64,000 nucleotides of DNA, from assembly GCA_900177435.1 (NCBI GenBank), contig FXAI01000001.1:193907-257906 (forward strand). The letters are read 5' to 3'. Below the pieces are notes generated by a model. The model worked only from the letters and a program-made list of their open reading frames with translations. It searched no databases and had not been told where the DNA came from. Of the stretch, positions 29,012-40,134 are shown in pieces. Each line of letters begins with the position of its first letter. Position 1 is the first letter of the stretch. Origin of the DNA: Alteromonadaceae bacterium Bs31 (GTDB lineage: Bacteria > Pseudomonadota > Gammaproteobacteria > Pseudomonadales > Cellvibrionaceae). Both the position numbers and the translations under genes were made by a program.

Positions 29012-30178
29012 ATGTTTGAATTAGTAGATAGTATTCCGCAAAATGCGGTAATTAAAGTAGTGGGCGTTGGCGGTGGTGGTGGTAATGCCGTTAAACACAT
29101 GATTCAAAATTCGGTGGATGGTGTTGAATTTATATGCGCCAATACCGATGCACAGGCGCTGAAAGATATTGATGCCCGAACTGTACTGCAATTGGGCCAC
29201 GGTATTACAAAAGGCCTGGGTGCTGGAGCGAATCCTGAAATTGGTCGACAAGCGGCGATGGAAGATCGAGATAGGATCGTCGAAGTACTGGAAGGCGCTG
29301 ATATGGTATTCATCACCGCAGGCATGGGAGGAGGTACAGGTACGGGTGGTGCCCCAGTTGTTGCGGAGATTGCAAAAGAACTGGGTATATTAACGGTAGC
29401 AATTGTGACTAAGCCGTTTCCATTTGAAGGCCGCAAACGAATGGCTCTTGCTGACGAAGGTATAAAACAATTGCAAGATCGTGTGGATTCTTTAATTACG
29501 ATTCCAAACGAAAAGCTGTTAGCCGTTCTTGGAAAAGCAACAACATTATTGGATGCATTTAAAGCGGCCAACGATGTTTTATTGGGCGCTGTGCAGGGTA
29601 TTGCAGATCTTATTATTCGCCCGGGCATGATCAATGTGGATTTTGCCGATGTGCGTACCGTTATGTCTGAGATGGGAATGGCCATGATGGGCAGCGGCAG
29701 TGCGACCGGAGAAAATCGAGCTCGCGAGGCGGCAGAAGCGGCAATTCGTAGTCCACTGCTGGAAGATATAAATTTGAATGGCGCTCGTGGTATTTTGGTC
29801 AATATTACTGCAGGTATGGATTTATCTCTGGGTGAATTTACCGAGGTTGGTGACACGGTTGAAGAATTTGCTTCAGGGGATGCCACTGTCGTAGTGGGTA
29901 CTGTTATTGACCCAGATCTGAGCAATGAACTGCGTGTAACCGTTGTTGCGACAGGCTTGGGTGTTGAAGCTCGTGCGGAAAAACCAGCACCAACAAAAGT
30001 GGTAGTTGATAACACGCGTAAGTCCGATGGTCGAATTGATTATTCCGCTTTGGACCGACCCGCTGTTATGCGTACCCCTAAGCCCGAAAAAGCAGTAGTA
30101 GGGCAGGCTGCAGATGTTCGAGATAAAGACCTTGAGTATCTGGATATCCCGGCGTTTTTAAGAAGACAGGCAGATTAA
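29012..30178 (+). CDS. ftsZ: Cell division GTPase FtsZ
   Basis: The tubulin-like ring protein, 388 residues. The GTP signature [13 protein letters not shown], the T7 loop [11 protein letters not shown] and the C-terminal peptide [12 protein letters not shown] that binds FtsA/ZipA are all intact. A strong purine-rich ribosome site (GGGGAAAGAGGGG) precedes the ATG. A long intergenic region follows before lpxC. Confidence 0.98.
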   Translation: MFELVDSIPQNAVIKVVGVGGGGGNAVKHMIQNSVDGVEFICANTDAQALKDIDARTVLQLGHGITKGLGAGANPEIGRQAAMEDRDRIVEVLEGADMVFITAGMGGGTGTGGAPVVAEIAKELGILTVAIVTKPFPFEGRKRMALADEGIKQLQDRVDSLITIPNEKLLAVLGKATTLLDAFKAANDVLLGAVQGIADLIIRPGMINVDFADVRTVMSEMGMAMMGSGSATGENRAREAAEAAIRSPLLEDINLNGARGILVNITAGMDLSLGEFTEVGDTVEEFASGDATVVVGTVIDPDLSNELRVTVVATGLGVEARAEKPAPTKVVVDNTRKSDGRIDYSALDRPAVMRTPKPEKAVVGQAADVRDKDLEYLDIPAFLRRQAD

Positions 30179-30634
30179 CGCCCATTACAGCGAGTAATTA
30201 TTCTGAGTAGAGCCCCTCCAGGCAGATGAGTAATTACTGTTGTGATGGATCTCCAGAGCGTTGTTTAAGCTGGGATGTTCGTAGCTGAGCGAGGCATTGA
30301 GTACCCCGCTCGTCCCGTTATCAGGGATACACGGACGTGTTTGCCAATGCTTGCGATGATAAAGAGGCAGGAACTTTTCTGAACCTTTCTCTGTCGCAGC
30401 TTAAGTAGCGCTGATATAAGAGCCAGGAGCAATAAGTATGACGATGTTGTATCTGGCGCCTGAAAAAGTGTAGTCTCGAAGCCGACGCTTGAGACAAAGC
30501 TGTTCAGCTCGGGGGGAGGGTTTGTAGTTAGGTAATGGTGTTTTGTATTCGATAGCCTTGAAAATCGCTTATGGAATACACACTAATGCCAGCATACTTC
30601 CTTTAAAGTGCTGTTCAAAAAATATACTCTTTAG
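30179..30634 (+). other. Long ftsZ-lpxC intergenic region, no gene seen
   Basis: No convincing ORF is present. Several inverted repeats are visible, for example GAGCG...CGCTC near 30288-30312, GTCTC...GAGAC near 30473-30496 and AGCTG-TT-CAGCT near 30503-30514, but none is followed by a T run. It could be a structured leader or small RNA; I cannot assign it. Confidence 0.4.
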
Positions 30635-30663
30635 TTGGTTAGTGACTTGCCTTCTGCTAGAAT
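30635..30663 (+). promoter_or_regulatory. lpxC promoter
   Basis: TTGGTT (30635-30640) and TAGAAT (30658-30663) with a 17-base spacer lie 40 bases before the lpxC ATG. This gives lpxC a promoter of its own besides any read-through from ftsZ. Confidence 0.55.
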
Positions 30664-30702
30664 GCGCGCCGCTTTCCTGCCTACCCCGTGAGAAGAAACT
30701 GA

Positions 30703-31617
30703 ATGATCAAGCAAAGAACATTAAAAAACGAAATACGTGCCACAGGAGTAGGCCTGCATACAGGGCAAAAGGTTTTATTAACCCTGAGACCTGCTCCTAT
30801 CGATAGCGGTATTGTTTTTCGCAGGGTGGACCTAAATCCGGTGGTGGAAATTCAAGCCAAAGCTGAGAATGTAGGAGACACTACCTTATCTACCAGTTTG
30901 ATGAATGGCGAAGTGAGAGTCTCCACGGTAGAGCATTTGCTGTCCGCGTTGGCCGGTCTTGGCATCGATAACGTCATTATTGAAGTCAGCGCCGATGAAG
31001 TGCCTATTATGGATGGCAGTGCTGGCCCCTTCGTTTTTCTGATTCAGTCTGCTGGTATACAAGAGCAGTCTGCGCCTAAGAAATTTATCCGCATTAAAAA
31101 GAAAGTCGTTGTTCGTGACGGGGACAAAGAAGCCTGTTTCCTGCCGTTCAACGGCTTCAAAGTGTCATTTGCCATCGATTTTGATCACCCTGTATTCAAG
31201 GGTAGAAAACTGGATGCCACGGTGGACTTTTCCAGTACCTCCTTTGTGAAAGAGGTTTCAAGAGCCCGCACTTTTGGTTTTATGCACGAAATTGAATACC
31301 TTCGTTCCAAGGGTTTGGCCAAGGGTGGCAGTGTGGATAATGCCATTGTGGTGGACAAGTACCGTATCCTCAATGACGAGGGGTTGCGTTACGAAGATGA
31401 GTTTGTAAAGCATAAAGTACTCGACGCTATTGGCGACCTCTATCTCTTAGGCACCAGCTTGATTGGCGAATTTCGAGCATACAAATCAGGCCACGGCCTG
31501 AACAATAAGTCGTTAAGACAGCTCATTCAGCAGGAAGATGCCTGGGAACTGGTGACCTTTGAAAACGATGAGGACGCCCCCATCTCCTACGTCAAGCCGC
31601 TGTTAGCGGCTTCCTAA
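30703..31617 (+). CDS. lpxC: UDP-3-O-acyl-N-acetylglucosamine deacetylase
   Basis: The zinc deacetylase committing step of lipid A synthesis, 304 residues. The N-terminal [16 protein letters not shown], the zinc histidine in [15 protein letters not shown] and the second zinc site in [15 protein letters not shown] are typical. It confirms a Gram-negative outer membrane. It closes the dcw cluster as in other gammaproteobacteria. Confidence 0.98.
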   Translation: MIKQRTLKNEIRATGVGLHTGQKVLLTLRPAPIDSGIVFRRVDLNPVVEIQAKAENVGDTTLSTSLMNGEVRVSTVEHLLSALAGLGIDNVIIEVSADEVPIMDGSAGPFVFLIQSAGIQEQSAPKKFIRIKKKVVVRDGDKEACFLPFNGFKVSFAIDFDHPVFKGRKLDATVDFSSTSFVKEVSRARTFGFMHEIEYLRSKGLAKGGSVDNAIVVDKYRILNDEGLRYEDEFVKHKVLDAIGDLYLLGTSLIGEFRAYKSGHGLNNKSLRQLIQQEDAWELVTFENDEDAPISYVKPLLAAS

Positions 31618-31848
31618 TGCCTTCAAGGCATACATCAATGGGATTATTGTCTCAAAAAGAATAATGTCTTGAAGCCTTGTGGCAAAATGTGCCATAGTTC
31701 AACGTATTTCGAGTCGCGTAGCTATCTTCAGACGAGCGGTCTTGCGCTTTGCTGCGACTTGCACAACTATTACTATAATAGTCTGAGAATATTTTTAATG
31801 TTGTCAGGCAAAAGTCCTAATTTTGGCGCACTTGCGCATACATGACCA

Positions 31849-32781
31849 ATGAAGATAATAGTAGTTAGCAGACGCCACGGCAGTACCCGCAGTTTTACGC
31901 TGGGTGGTTGGACTCGTGCGTTGCTATCTGCGTGCATTGTTGGCATCCCGGTTGGTGCAGCGACTTTTGCTGTTACACAGATGTCCCATGATGACACCTC
32001 AGACGTTCTATCTAGCAAATCAGCCCAGGCTTGGGAAGAAACTCTCCAACAACAAGACGCCGCGATTGAAATCGCTAAGCAGGAAGCCGAGAAGAAGCTT
32101 GCTGCCATGACCTTACGCGTCGCTGAGCTTCAGGCCCGCTTGGTGCGTCTTGATGCTTTAGGTGAGCGCTTGACCACCATGGCCAAGCTGGATAACGGCG
32201 AGTTTGACTTCAGCCGCGTCCCAGCGCGTGGTGGGCCAGAGCAGGATCTGGAAGACACAGGATACGCAGCGCCGGACTTTCAGCAAGTGCTGGACCAATT
32301 GGGCGATCAGATAGATGATCGTCAGCAACAGTTAGATACACTTGAAGCGCTTATGGCGAAGCGCAAGCTTCAAAATGACGTCTTCCTCGCCGGCAGACCA
32401 ATTAAGAAAGGTTGGATGTCCTCTCGCTACGGGCGGCGCAGCGATCCCTTCAGTGGTCGCATTGCTTGGCATGCCGGGGTGGATTTCGCCGGTAAAGAGG
32501 GTTCCGATGTGGTCGCTGTGGCCGCCGGAGTTGTCACATGGTCCGGAGATCGTTACGGCTATGGCACCATGGTGGAAGTTAACCATGGCAATGGTTTCAC
32601 CACACGCTATGGTCATTGTAAAGAGAACCTGGTTAAAGCTGGCGACGTGGTCAAGAAGGGCCAGGTCGTGGCATTAATGGGCAGTAGTGGTCGCTCCACG
32701 GGGCCCCATGTTCATTTTGAAGTCTATAAAAATGGCCGCACAGTCGACCCGGCCACCTATATTCATCGCGCAAGTCGATAA
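31849..32781 (+). CDS. M23 (LytM) family peptidoglycan endopeptidase
   Basis: A protein of 310 residues: basic N-terminus, a membrane anchor at about 25-45, a periplasmic coiled coil at about 60-105 and 145-175 and a C-terminal M23 domain. The zinc ligands are present (HAGVDFAG and HVHFEV), together with GNGFTTRYGHC and GSSGRSTGPHVHF, so it should be an active endopeptidase rather than a degenerate activator. It lies between lpxC and secA, where enterics carry secM and pseudomonads a similar peptidase. A role in envelope remodelling during division is inferred. Confidence 0.92.
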   Translation: MKIIVVSRRHGSTRSFTLGGWTRALLSACIVGIPVGAATFAVTQMSHDDTSDVLSSKSAQAWEETLQQQDAAIEIAKQEAEKKLAAMTLRVAELQARLVRLDALGERLTTMAKLDNGEFDFSRVPARGGPEQDLEDTGYAAPDFQQVLDQLGDQIDDRQQQLDTLEALMAKRKLQNDVFLAGRPIKKGWMSSRYGRRSDPFSGRIAWHAGVDFAGKEGSDVVAVAAGVVTWSGDRYGYGTMVEVNHGNGFTTRYGHCKENLVKAGDVVKKGQVVALMGSSGRSTGPHVHFEVYKNGRTVDPATYIHRASR

Positions 32782-32888
32782 GTTGTACCTCTTCACCAGC
32801 AATCTTCATATTGCTCGGTCATAATATTCACCTTTTTCATCAAAGCAAATAATGGGCGCCAATCGCCCGCATACTGGTTGGAATTCTT

Positions 32889-35606
32889 ATGTTAGGTAAA
32901 ATCGTCAGGGCTGTCTTCGGCTCAAAAAATGATCGTGAGCTGAAGAAAATGGGTAAAACTGTAAAAAAAATAAATGCATTGGAAGCGCAGATGGAAGCGC
33001 TATCCGATGACCAGCTCAAAGGGAAAACTGTAGAGTTTCGAGAGCGATACGATAAGGGGGAGACGCTCGACCAGCTGCTGCCAGAGGCTTTCGCAGCAGC
33101 TAGAGAAGCGAGTCGCCGAGCGATGGGTATGCGCCACTTTGATGTACAGCTGATTGGTGGCATCACCTTACATGAGGGCCGTATTTCAGAGATGAAAACG
33201 GGTGAAGGTAAAACCTTGGTGGCGACCCTAGCAGCCTACCTTAATGCCATTCCTGGTAACGGTGTACACATCGTTACCGTCAACGACTATCTTGCTCGTC
33301 GAGACTCTGAATGGATGAGGCCCGTGTACGAAGCGCTGGGTATGGCTGTTGGCTCCATCGTTTCTATGCAGGATCCCGAAGAGAAGCTCAAAGCCTATCA
33401 AGCGGATATTACCTACGGTACAAACAATGAATACGGCTTCGACTACTTGCGCGACAATATGGCGCTGCGAAAAGAAGACCGCATGCAGCGCCCATTATTC
33501 TACGCCATCGTGGACGAGGTGGACTCCATTCTGATCGATGAGGCGCGTACGCCCTTGATCATTTCGGGAGCTGCAGAAGATAGCTCTGCGCTCTACCAGA
33601 AAATTAATACCCTAATTCCGGCTTTGAAGCGTCAGTTTGAAGATAGCGAAGAAGAGGGGCACTTTACCATTGATGAAAAGCTCAGGCAGGTGGAGCTAAC
33701 GGAAGCCGGACATCAGTTGGTAGAAGACATGTTAATTCGTGAAAAGATGCTTGAGGAAGATCAGAGCCTTTACCAGGCTGCCAATCTCGGGCTTCTACAT
33801 CACATTCTCTCCGGTTTGCGAGCTCATCACCTCTACCAGCGCAATGTGGAGTACATCGTACAGAACAATCAGGTAGTTTTAATCGATGAGCATACCGGCC
33901 GGACTATGGCTGGTAGACGTTTGTCTGAAGGCCTGCATCAGGCCATTGAGGCGAAGGAGGGGGTGAATATCCAGGCCGAGAGCCAGACAATGGCTTCCAC
34001 GACTTTCCAGAACTACTTCCGGCTTTATCCAAAACTGGCGGGTATGACCGGTACCGCAGATACCGAAGCTTTTGAATTTCGTCAGATCTACGGTCTTGAT
34101 GTTGTCGTTATACCTACCAATAGACCTGTTTCGCGCAAAGACTTGAACGATCTTATCTATCTTAACGTTGAAGATAAATACGAAGCAATTATTGCCGACG
34201 TTAAAGAATTCAGAGAAAAAAATGCGCCGGTTTTAGTGGGTACTGCTTCGGTAGAGACTTCCGAAGAGATGTCCAAGCGCTTGGCAGATGCAGGTATTAA
34301 GCATGAAGTGTTGAACGCGAAACAGCATGCTCGCGAAGCCGATATTATTTCTGAGGCGGGTAGGCCGGGGAATGTGACCATTGCGACTAACATGGCTGGC
34401 CGGGGTACCGATATTGTGCTTGGTGGTAAATGGGAGGCCGAGATCGCTAAACTGGATAACCCCACGCAAGAACAAATCGATGCAATAAAATCGGACTGGG
34501 AGAAGCGTCACGATATTGTTATCGAAGCCGGCGGCTTACACATTATTGGTACCGAGCGACATGAATCTCGCCGAATCGATAATCAGCTAAGGGGGCGCGC
34601 AGGGCGCCAGGGTGACCCGGGTTTGTCCCGCTTTTACCTTTCCCTTGAAGACAACTTAATGCGCATATTTGCGTCCGACCGTATGCGCTCAATTATGCAA
34701 ACGCTCGGTATGGAAAAAGGCGAAGCCATTGAGCACCGTATGGTGACCAACGCGATCGAAAAAGCACAGCGGAAAGTGGAAGCACGCAACTTCGATTATC
34801 GAAAACAACTACTCGAATACGATGACGTGGCAAATGATCAGCGTAGGGTTGTTTATGCACAACGAAACGACCTGCTGGATATGGAGGATATTGAAGAAGC
34901 GGTTACCGGTATTCGTACCGATGTGATTAGCGATCAAATGGCAAGCTACATACCCCCTCAATCTGTTGAAGAGCAATGGGATATAGCTGGCTTGGAAAAG
35001 CGGCTGAGCGACGACTACGGCGTTCAACTACCTGTTCAGCAGTGGCTGGATGAGGATAAAAACCTGCACGAAGACAGCCTGCGTAACAAGCTTATTGAGG
35101 CGATGGACGAGTTCTACAAGAATAAGTGCGAAAGAATTGGCTCCATCATGCGCGCTCTGGAAAAACAATTAATGTTGCAGGTGTTGGATACCTTGTGGAA
35201 GGAACACCTGCAGAATATGGATAACCTGAGGCAGGGAATTAACCTGCGAGCCTATGCTCAGAAAAACCCAAAACAGGAATATAAAAGAGAGTCCTTTGCC
35301 CTGTTTGAGCAGTTGCTGGATAACTTAAAAATGGATGTTACACGGGTGCTTTTCCGCGTTGAACCCATAAGTGAAGAACAGTATGCAGAGATGGAGCGCA
35401 GGCGTCAGGAGCAGGCTGAGCAGCAGAAATTGCAGGCGAAACACGCTGAATTTTCAGCCCTTGACGAGGCTGAAACGCCGGAATCGATGGAAGGCGTTAA
35501 ACCAGAAAAACCCTATGTTCGCGGCAGTAAAAAAATTGGAAGAAACGACCCATGCCCTTGTGGCTCAGGGAAAAAATATAAATCCTGCCATGGCAAACTG
35601 GCATAG
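32889..35606 (+). CDS. secA: Preprotein translocase ATPase SecA
   Basis: The motor ATPase that drives proteins through SecYEG, 905 residues. The Walker A segment is [11 protein letters not shown], the DEAD-like box is [17 protein letters not shown], and the second nucleotide domain ends in [11 protein letters not shown]. The C-terminal zinc finger [14 protein letters not shown], which binds SecB, is complete. No secM-like arrest peptide gene lies upstream. Confidence 0.98.
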   Translation: MLGKIVRAVFGSKNDRELKKMGKTVKKINALEAQMEALSDDQLKGKTVEFRERYDKGETLDQLLPEAFAAAREASRRAMGMRHFDVQLIGGITLHEGRISEMKTGEGKTLVATLAAYLNAIPGNGVHIVTVNDYLARRDSEWMRPVYEALGMAVGSIVSMQDPEEKLKAYQADITYGTNNEYGFDYLRDNMALRKEDRMQRPLFYAIVDEVDSILIDEARTPLIISGAAEDSSALYQKINTLIPALKRQFEDSEEEGHFTIDEKLRQVELTEAGHQLVEDMLIREKMLEEDQSLYQAANLGLLHHILSGLRAHHLYQRNVEYIVQNNQVVLIDEHTGRTMAGRRLSEGLHQAIEAKEGVNIQAESQTMASTTFQNYFRLYPKLAGMTGTADTEAFEFRQIYGLDVVVIPTNRPVSRKDLNDLIYLNVEDKYEAIIADVKEFREKNAPVLVGTASVETSEEMSKRLADAGIKHEVLNAKQHAREADIISEAGRPGNVTIATNMAGRGTDIVLGGKWEAEIAKLDNPTQEQIDAIKSDWEKRHDIVIEAGGLHIIGTERHESRRIDNQLRGRAGRQGDPGLSRFYLSLEDNLMRIFASDRMRSIMQTLGMEKGEAIEHRMVTNAIEKAQRKVEARNFDYRKQLLEYDDVANDQRRVVYAQRNDLLDMEDIEEAVTGIRTDVISDQMASYIPPQSVEEQWDIAGLEKRLSDDYGVQLPVQQWLDEDKNLHEDSLRNKLIEAMDEFYKNKCERIGSIMRALEKQLMLQVLDTLWKEHLQNMDNLRQGINLRAYAQKNPKQEYKRESFALFEQLLDNLKMDVTRVLFRVEPISEEQYAEMERRRQEQAEQQKLQAKHAEFSALDEAETPESMEGVKPEKPYVRGSKKIGRNDPCPCGSGKKYKSCHGKLA

Positions 35607-35615
35607 GAGAACGTT

Positions 35616-36836
35616 ATGGCGGTTGGGGAAGCAAGCTGGCCAGAGATATATACGGTCGACGGGGTGAGATTGGGAGTGGCTGCGGCGGGGATTAAATACG
35701 AAAACCGCGATGATTTGCTGCTTATGGAAATTAGCGAGGGAAGCAGTGTTGCAGGTGTATTCACCCAAAATGATTTTTGCGCAGCACCGGTGCTTAGCGC
35801 CAAAAAAAATCTAAGTGAATTTACTCCCGGCTATTTCATCATCAATTCAGGTAATGCAAATGCCTGTACTGGTGAGCCGGGGGACATGGCTGTTGAGGCC
35901 TGTCTGCAGGCTGTGGCTGAGGCCGGCGCTACCAGTTCGGCTAAAGTACTGCCTTTTTCAACCGGGGTAATTGGTGAGGTACTACCTGCGGAGAAAGTCG
36001 TTAAGGCTCTGCCACAGGCCTTTGCTTCATTGAGTGAAGAAAACTGGCGCCTTGCGGCTGAAGCCATTATGACCACCGATACACGGCCAAAGGCGGTTAG
36101 TCGGAAAATAGATATCGACGGTGAAAGCATAACGATCACGGGAATCGCAAAAGGCGCAGGCATGATACGGCCGAATATGGCTACCATGCTGGCTTTTATC
36201 GCCACCGATGCCAAACTGTGCCCGCAATGTGTGAGTTCAATGTCTCGAGTGGCGGCCAACCGTTCGTTTAACCGAATTACAATTGACGGAGATACCTCCA
36301 CCAATGATGCCTGTATGCTGATAGCAACGGGGAAATCAAAAGCGGGGCCTATCTGTGAGCCCGGTAATGACAATTTTAAACTCTTACAAAAAGCCATTAC
36401 CGAGTGTTATCAGTCCTTGGCTCAGCAGATAGTGCGTGATGGTGAAGGTGCTACAAAATTTGTAAGTATTCACATTTCCTGTGGCGCATCATCAGAAGAA
36501 GCCTTAAGCGTTGGCTATGCCATAGCAAACTCTCCCCTTGTGAAAACGGCGCTGTTTGCATCAGACCCTAACTGGGGGCGTCTTGTTGCCGCCATTGGTA
36601 ATGCTGGTTTGGAAAACCTGGATGTCGCCGGTATAAATGTCTTGCTGGATGAGGTGCTTGTTGTTGAGAAGGGCAAGAAGGCAGCTAGTTACACGGAAGA
36701 AAAAGGTCAGAATATTTTTAATAAGTCCGAATTTTCCATTAACGTTTCTCTTGGGCGAGGCGGAGCGGAGGAAACGGTTTGGACATCGGACCTGTCGCAC
36801 GAATATGTAACGATCAATGCGGAATACCGTACGTGA
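35616..36836 (+). CDS. argJ: Glutamate N-acetyltransferase/amino-acid N-acetyltransferase
   Basis: A protein of 406 residues that recycles the acetyl group from N-acetylornithine to glutamate in arginine synthesis. It is made as a precursor that cleaves itself before the nucleophilic threonine in NMATMLAFIATD; that motif, GKGAGM-like (AKGAGMIRP) and SDPNWGRL are present. It begins nine bases after secA and overlaps mutT, an arrangement also seen in pseudomonads. Confidence 0.97.
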   Translation: MAVGEASWPEIYTVDGVRLGVAAAGIKYENRDDLLLMEISEGSSVAGVFTQNDFCAAPVLSAKKNLSEFTPGYFIINSGNANACTGEPGDMAVEACLQAVAEAGATSSAKVLPFSTGVIGEVLPAEKVVKALPQAFASLSEENWRLAAEAIMTTDTRPKAVSRKIDIDGESITITGIAKGAGMIRPNMATMLAFIATDAKLCPQCVSSMSRVAANRSFNRITIDGDTSTNDACMLIATGKSKAGPICEPGNDNFKLLQKAITECYQSLAQQIVRDGEGATKFVSIHISCGASSEEALSVGYAIANSPLVKTALFASDPNWGRLVAAIGNAGLENLDVAGINVLLDEVLVVEKGKKAASYTEEKGQNIFNKSEFSINVSLGRGGAEETVWTSDLSHEYVTINAEYRT

Positions 36837-37225
36837 AATACCTGCGGGTGGCGGTAGGTGTTTTACTAAAGGATGGCAAAGTCCTGCTTGCAAAAAGGCA
36901 AGAGGGGCAGCATCTCGCAGGTTTTTGGGAGTTTCCCGGAGGAAAAATTGAGCCTGACGAGCAAGTAGAGCAGGCTTTACAGAGGGAATTAATGGAGGAG
37001 TTGGGTGTGCAGCTCAGCTCCAGCATTGAGCTGCTTGTGGTCAAGCATGAGTATGTTGATAAATCCGTAGAATTGAATGTACGTGTAGTGAATCATTTTA
37101 CTGGCACGGCCGAAGGATTAGAGGGCCAGCAGATTGCCTGGGTCAATATCACTGATTTAGAGGCTATGGATTTTCCCGAAGCCAATATAAAAATAGTTGA
37201 AGCATTGCGCCAGCGCTATCAATAA
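36833..37225 (+). CDS. mutT: 8-oxo-dGTP diphosphatase MutT
   Basis: A Nudix hydrolase of 130 residues that removes oxidised GTP from the nucleotide pool. The Nudix box is complete: GGKIEPDEQVEQALQRELMEELG. The GTG at 36833 overlaps the argJ stop (GTGA) and places the chain right before the first beta strand; the longer frame within argJ is rejected. In Pseudomonas this protein carries a C-terminal ThiE-like domain, which is absent here. Confidence 0.92.
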   Translation: MKYLRVAVGVLLKDGKVLLAKRQEGQHLAGFWEFPGGKIEPDEQVEQALQRELMEELGVQLSSSIELLVVKHEYVDKSVELNVRVVNHFTGTAEGLEGQQIAWVNITDLEAMDFPEANIKIVEALRQRYQ

Positions 37226-37242
37226 GCGTTCACACTCAATCA

Positions 37243-37437
37243 CTATTCTTGCAGATCCCCTGACCAATTTTCGTCTTCTTCCTGGCTACCTTCAATGCGA
37301 TTGTTTTCGCTGGCCCAATCCCCAAAATCTACAGTTTTACAGCGATCACTACAAAAGGGACGGTGCGGAAATTCGTCAGTCATTAATACCTGTTTTTTAC
37401 AGGTGGGGCAGCTTACAGATAGAGTCTTAACATTCAT
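37243..37437 (-). CDS. yacG: DNA gyrase inhibitor YacG
   Basis: A zinc protein of 64 residues with the ligand pairs CPTC and CSDRC and the conserved FGDWASE segment, followed by an acidic tail. YacG binds GyrB and blocks DNA binding by gyrase in E. coli. Its start overlaps the end of coaE by four bases; it is the last gene of the pilBCD-coaE-yacG operon. Confidence 0.95.
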   Translation of the reverse strand: MNVKTLSVSCPTCKKQVLMTDEFPHRPFCSDRCKTVDFGDWASENNRIEGSQEEDENWSGDLQE

Positions 37438-38024
37438 ACACTTTCCAAATATAAACGGTGCAGTTGTGCAACTTGTTGTTTGGCATCCTCAATGGTGCCG
37501 CTATTATTAATGATGTCATCAGCCCGCTTCAACCTTTCTTCTCTACTTATTTGGCTGGCGATAATTGCCCGGATATTCTCTTCGCTGGCACCGTCGCGCC
37601 TCATGCTGCGTTGTACTTGTGCTTCTTCTGCTAAATCGACCACTGCTACCCTGTCTACATAAGAATCCAACCCGTTTTCCAGCAACAGAGGCGCAGAGAG
37701 TATTGTGTAATCGCTGTTGCTCTGTTGGAGTTGACGTAGGATTTCTGTACGAATTAAGGGGTGAGTAATGTTTTCAAGAATCTTTCTTTGGCTGGGTTCA
37801 TCAAAAATGATTTTTCGTAGTTTTGCGCGGTTCAAATTGCCGCTTTTATCCAGTATCTCCGTGCCGAAGTGATCTCTTATGCTTGAGAGTGCAGGGCTAC
37901 CGGTGGCTACAATTTCTTTTGCGATGAGGTCTGCATCGACGATGTTTACACCAAGGCGGGCGAACGTATCGCTTATGGTGGTTTTACCGCTGCCGATGCC
38001 ACCAGTAAGACCAACTACAAACAT
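37434..38024 (-). CDS. coaE: Dephospho-CoA kinase
   Basis: Catalyses the last step of coenzyme A synthesis; 196 residues. The P-loop is GGIGSGKTT, followed by DADLIAKEI and the lid region RRDGASEENIRAII. It starts three bases after pilD, keeping the common pilD-coaE-yacG order. Confidence 0.97.
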   Translation of the reverse strand: MFVVGLTGGIGSGKTTISDTFARLGVNIVDADLIAKEIVATGSPALSSIRDHFGTEILDKSGNLNRAKLRKIIFDEPSQRKILENITHPLIRTEILRQLQQSNSDYTILSAPLLLENGLDSYVDRVAVVDLAEEAQVQRSMRRDGASEENIRAIIASQISREERLKRADDIINNSGTIEDAKQQVAQLHRLYLESV

Positions 38025-38027
38025 ATC

Positions 38028-38912
38028 TCAAGCGACTTTTGCGAATTGTAAATAGATCTGGGTGATTTTTTCACCCCAAAAGAAAGCGATCCAGCCTGCA
38101 ATGGCCAGGTAAGGCCCAAAAGGAATGGGAATATTCTTGTCGCGGCCTTGAATAATGATCCCGGCAATGCCTATCAAAGCACCGACTAAAGAGGAGAGGA
38201 TAATTATCAGCGGTAGCATTTGCCAGCCCATCCAAGCACCCAGTGCTGCCAGTAATTTAAAATCACCAAAACCCATGCCTTCTTTCTGGGTGAGTATTTT
38301 AAATAACCAATACACCGCCCATAAAATACCATAGCCAAACACTGCACCAAAAAGCGCGCTGTACAAGTCGGTATAGACGGAGAATGAATTTGCAATAAGC
38401 CCCATCCACATCAAGGGTAGAGTGATGCTGTCAGGTAATAGCTGGTGATCAATATCGATCATTGTTAAAGAGATAAGGGCCCAGGTTAATACCAGAGCAA
38501 GCCCGCCTTCATAGCTAAAGCCAAAGTGATAGATACAAAAAGCAGACAACAAACCCGTGCAAAGCTCTACTAATGGGTAACGAATAGAAATGTGCGCCTT
38601 GCAATTAGCGCATTTACCTTTTAAAAATAGATAGCTGACTATGGGAATGTTTTGCCAGGGCTTTATATCAGCTTTACAAGCGGGGCAGTGTGAAGCGGGG
38701 AAAACTATGTTCAAGTCTTTGTCTGAAATAGGCTCATCGCTTTGGTGTTCTCGCAGAAACTCCTCACACTCAGTTTTCCACTTAGCCAGCATGGAGAGTG
38801 GCAAACGATAGATGACAACATTTAAAAAGCTGCCAACTAGTAAGCCGAGCACCAAGGCGCAAGCGACAAACAGCCCGATCAGTTGTGCCCAATCTGTATA
38901 GGAGGATTCCAC
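38028..38912 (-). CDS. pilD: Prepilin peptidase/N-methyltransferase PilD
   Basis: A membrane protein of 294 residues that cleaves type IV prepilin leaders and methylates the new N-terminus. The cytoplasmic zinc region has two CxxC pairs (CPACKADIKPW and CANCKAHI). The catalytic aspartates are in MIDIDHQLLPD and GFGDFKLLAALG. Its substrate pilA lies about 4 kb away. Confidence 0.97.
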   Translation of the reverse strand: MESSYTDWAQLIGLFVACALVLGLLVGSFLNVVIYRLPLSMLAKWKTECEEFLREHQSDEPISDKDLNIVFPASHCPACKADIKPWQNIPIVSYLFLKGKCANCKAHISIRYPLVELCTGLLSAFCIYHFGFSYEGGLALVLTWALISLTMIDIDHQLLPDSITLPLMWMGLIANSFSVYTDLYSALFGAVFGYGILWAVYWLFKILTQKEGMGFGDFKLLAALGAWMGWQMLPLIIILSSLVGALIGIAGIIIQGRDKNIPIPFGPYLAIAGWIAFFWGEKITQIYLQFAKVA

Positions 38913-38914
38913 GC

Positions 38915-40129
38915 CTATACTACTTGGCCGATCTGGAAGATGGGCAGGTACATGGCGATCATTAAGCCGCCCACCAAAATACCCAGTACCGACATAATGA
39001 TGGGCTCTAGTAGAGAGGTTAAACTGTCGACCAGGTTGTCGACCGCGTCTTCGTAGTAGGTGGCTACTTTGTCAAGCATTTCATCTAGCGCGCCCGATTC
39101 CTCACCTATGGTGGTCATTTGCAGCAGCATAGCTGGAAACAGGTTTGTATTGGCCAGTGCGGCGTTTAACTGAGTACCTGTAGAAACCTCATCTCGTACT
39201 CGAAGAACTGCTGCGGAATATAGTGAATTTCCTGTTGCTCCTGCCACAGATTGCAGAGCATCTATGAGGGGAACACCGGCGGCAAAGGTGGTCGAAAGAG
39301 TACGGGCAAAGCGAGCGATTATTGATTGGTAAACGATTTGACCTGTTATTGGCAGTTTCAGAGACAATCTGTCGACAAACCGCCTAAACGCAGGGCTTTT
39401 TTCTTTAACTTTTCCTAATACGAAAAACGAACATACCATAGCCCCAAGGATGATATACCAATACGCTTGAGCAAATTCAGACAGGCTAAGTACAAATAGT
39501 GTGAATGCCGGTAGATCTGCGCCAAAGCTACTGAATGTTTCTGCAAACTGTGGCACAACTTTCACCAGAAGGATTCCTGTTACAACAATCGCTACCACGA
39601 CAACTGCAATGGGGTAAGTCATGGCTTTTTTAATTTTTGCTTTGAGCTGTTCTGTCTTTTCTTTATAAGTGGCAATACGGTCAAGCATTGTTTCCAAGGC
39701 GCCAGATTGCTCACCAGACTCAACCAAGTTACAGAATAGGTCATCAAAGTACTTTGGACGTTTGCGTAGCGAAGCTGCAAAGCCACCACCAGACGCAACA
39801 TCCTCTTTAATGCCGCGAATTAATTCCGCCATAGTTTTGTTTTCTGAACCCCCGGCAACGATCTCAAAACTTTGTACCAGAGGCACACCAGCTTTCATCA
39901 TGGTTGCCATTTGACGGGTGAATATTGCGATATCCATCGGCTTGATTTTCTTGCCACCACTGCCAAACAAAGGTTTAGGTTTTTTCCTCACCGAGTTGGT
40001 TCTAATCCCCTGTTTTATAAGCTGAGCTTTTGCTAAAGCAGAGCTGGGGCTGGTGACTTCACCGGTAACTTTATTACCTTTTTTATCAACGCCCTTATAA
40101 ACAAAGACTTCTGTTGTTGCTGTTGCCAT
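38915..40129 (-). CDS. pilC: Type IV pilus inner-membrane platform protein PilC
   Basis: A GspF-fold protein of 404 residues with two cytoplasmic helical repeats (FTRQMATMMKAGVPLVQSFE and FARTLSTTFAAGVPLIDALQ) and three membrane helices. It couples the PilB/PilT motors to pilin assembly. It sits five bases after pilB. Confidence 0.96.
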   Translation of the reverse strand: MATATTEVFVYKGVDKKGNKVTGEVTSPSSALAKAQLIKQGIRTNSVRKKPKPLFGSGGKKIKPMDIAIFTRQMATMMKAGVPLVQSFEIVAGGSENKTMAELIRGIKEDVASGGGFAASLRKRPKYFDDLFCNLVESGEQSGALETMLDRIATYKEKTEQLKAKIKKAMTYPIAVVVVAIVVTGILLVKVVPQFAETFSSFGADLPAFTLFVLSLSEFAQAYWYIILGAMVCSFFVLGKVKEKSPAFRRFVDRLSLKLPITGQIVYQSIIARFARTLSTTFAAGVPLIDALQSVAGATGNSLYSAAVLRVRDEVSTGTQLNAALANTNLFPAMLLQMTTIGEESGALDEMLDKVATYYEDAVDNLVDSLTSLLEPIIMSVLGILVGGLMIAMYLPIFQIGQVV

Positions 40130-40134
40130 ATGGA

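Noticed and set aside
30543..30806. Small ORF upstream of lpxC
   Set aside because: It runs through the lpxC promoter and into lpxC in another frame, with no ribosome site.
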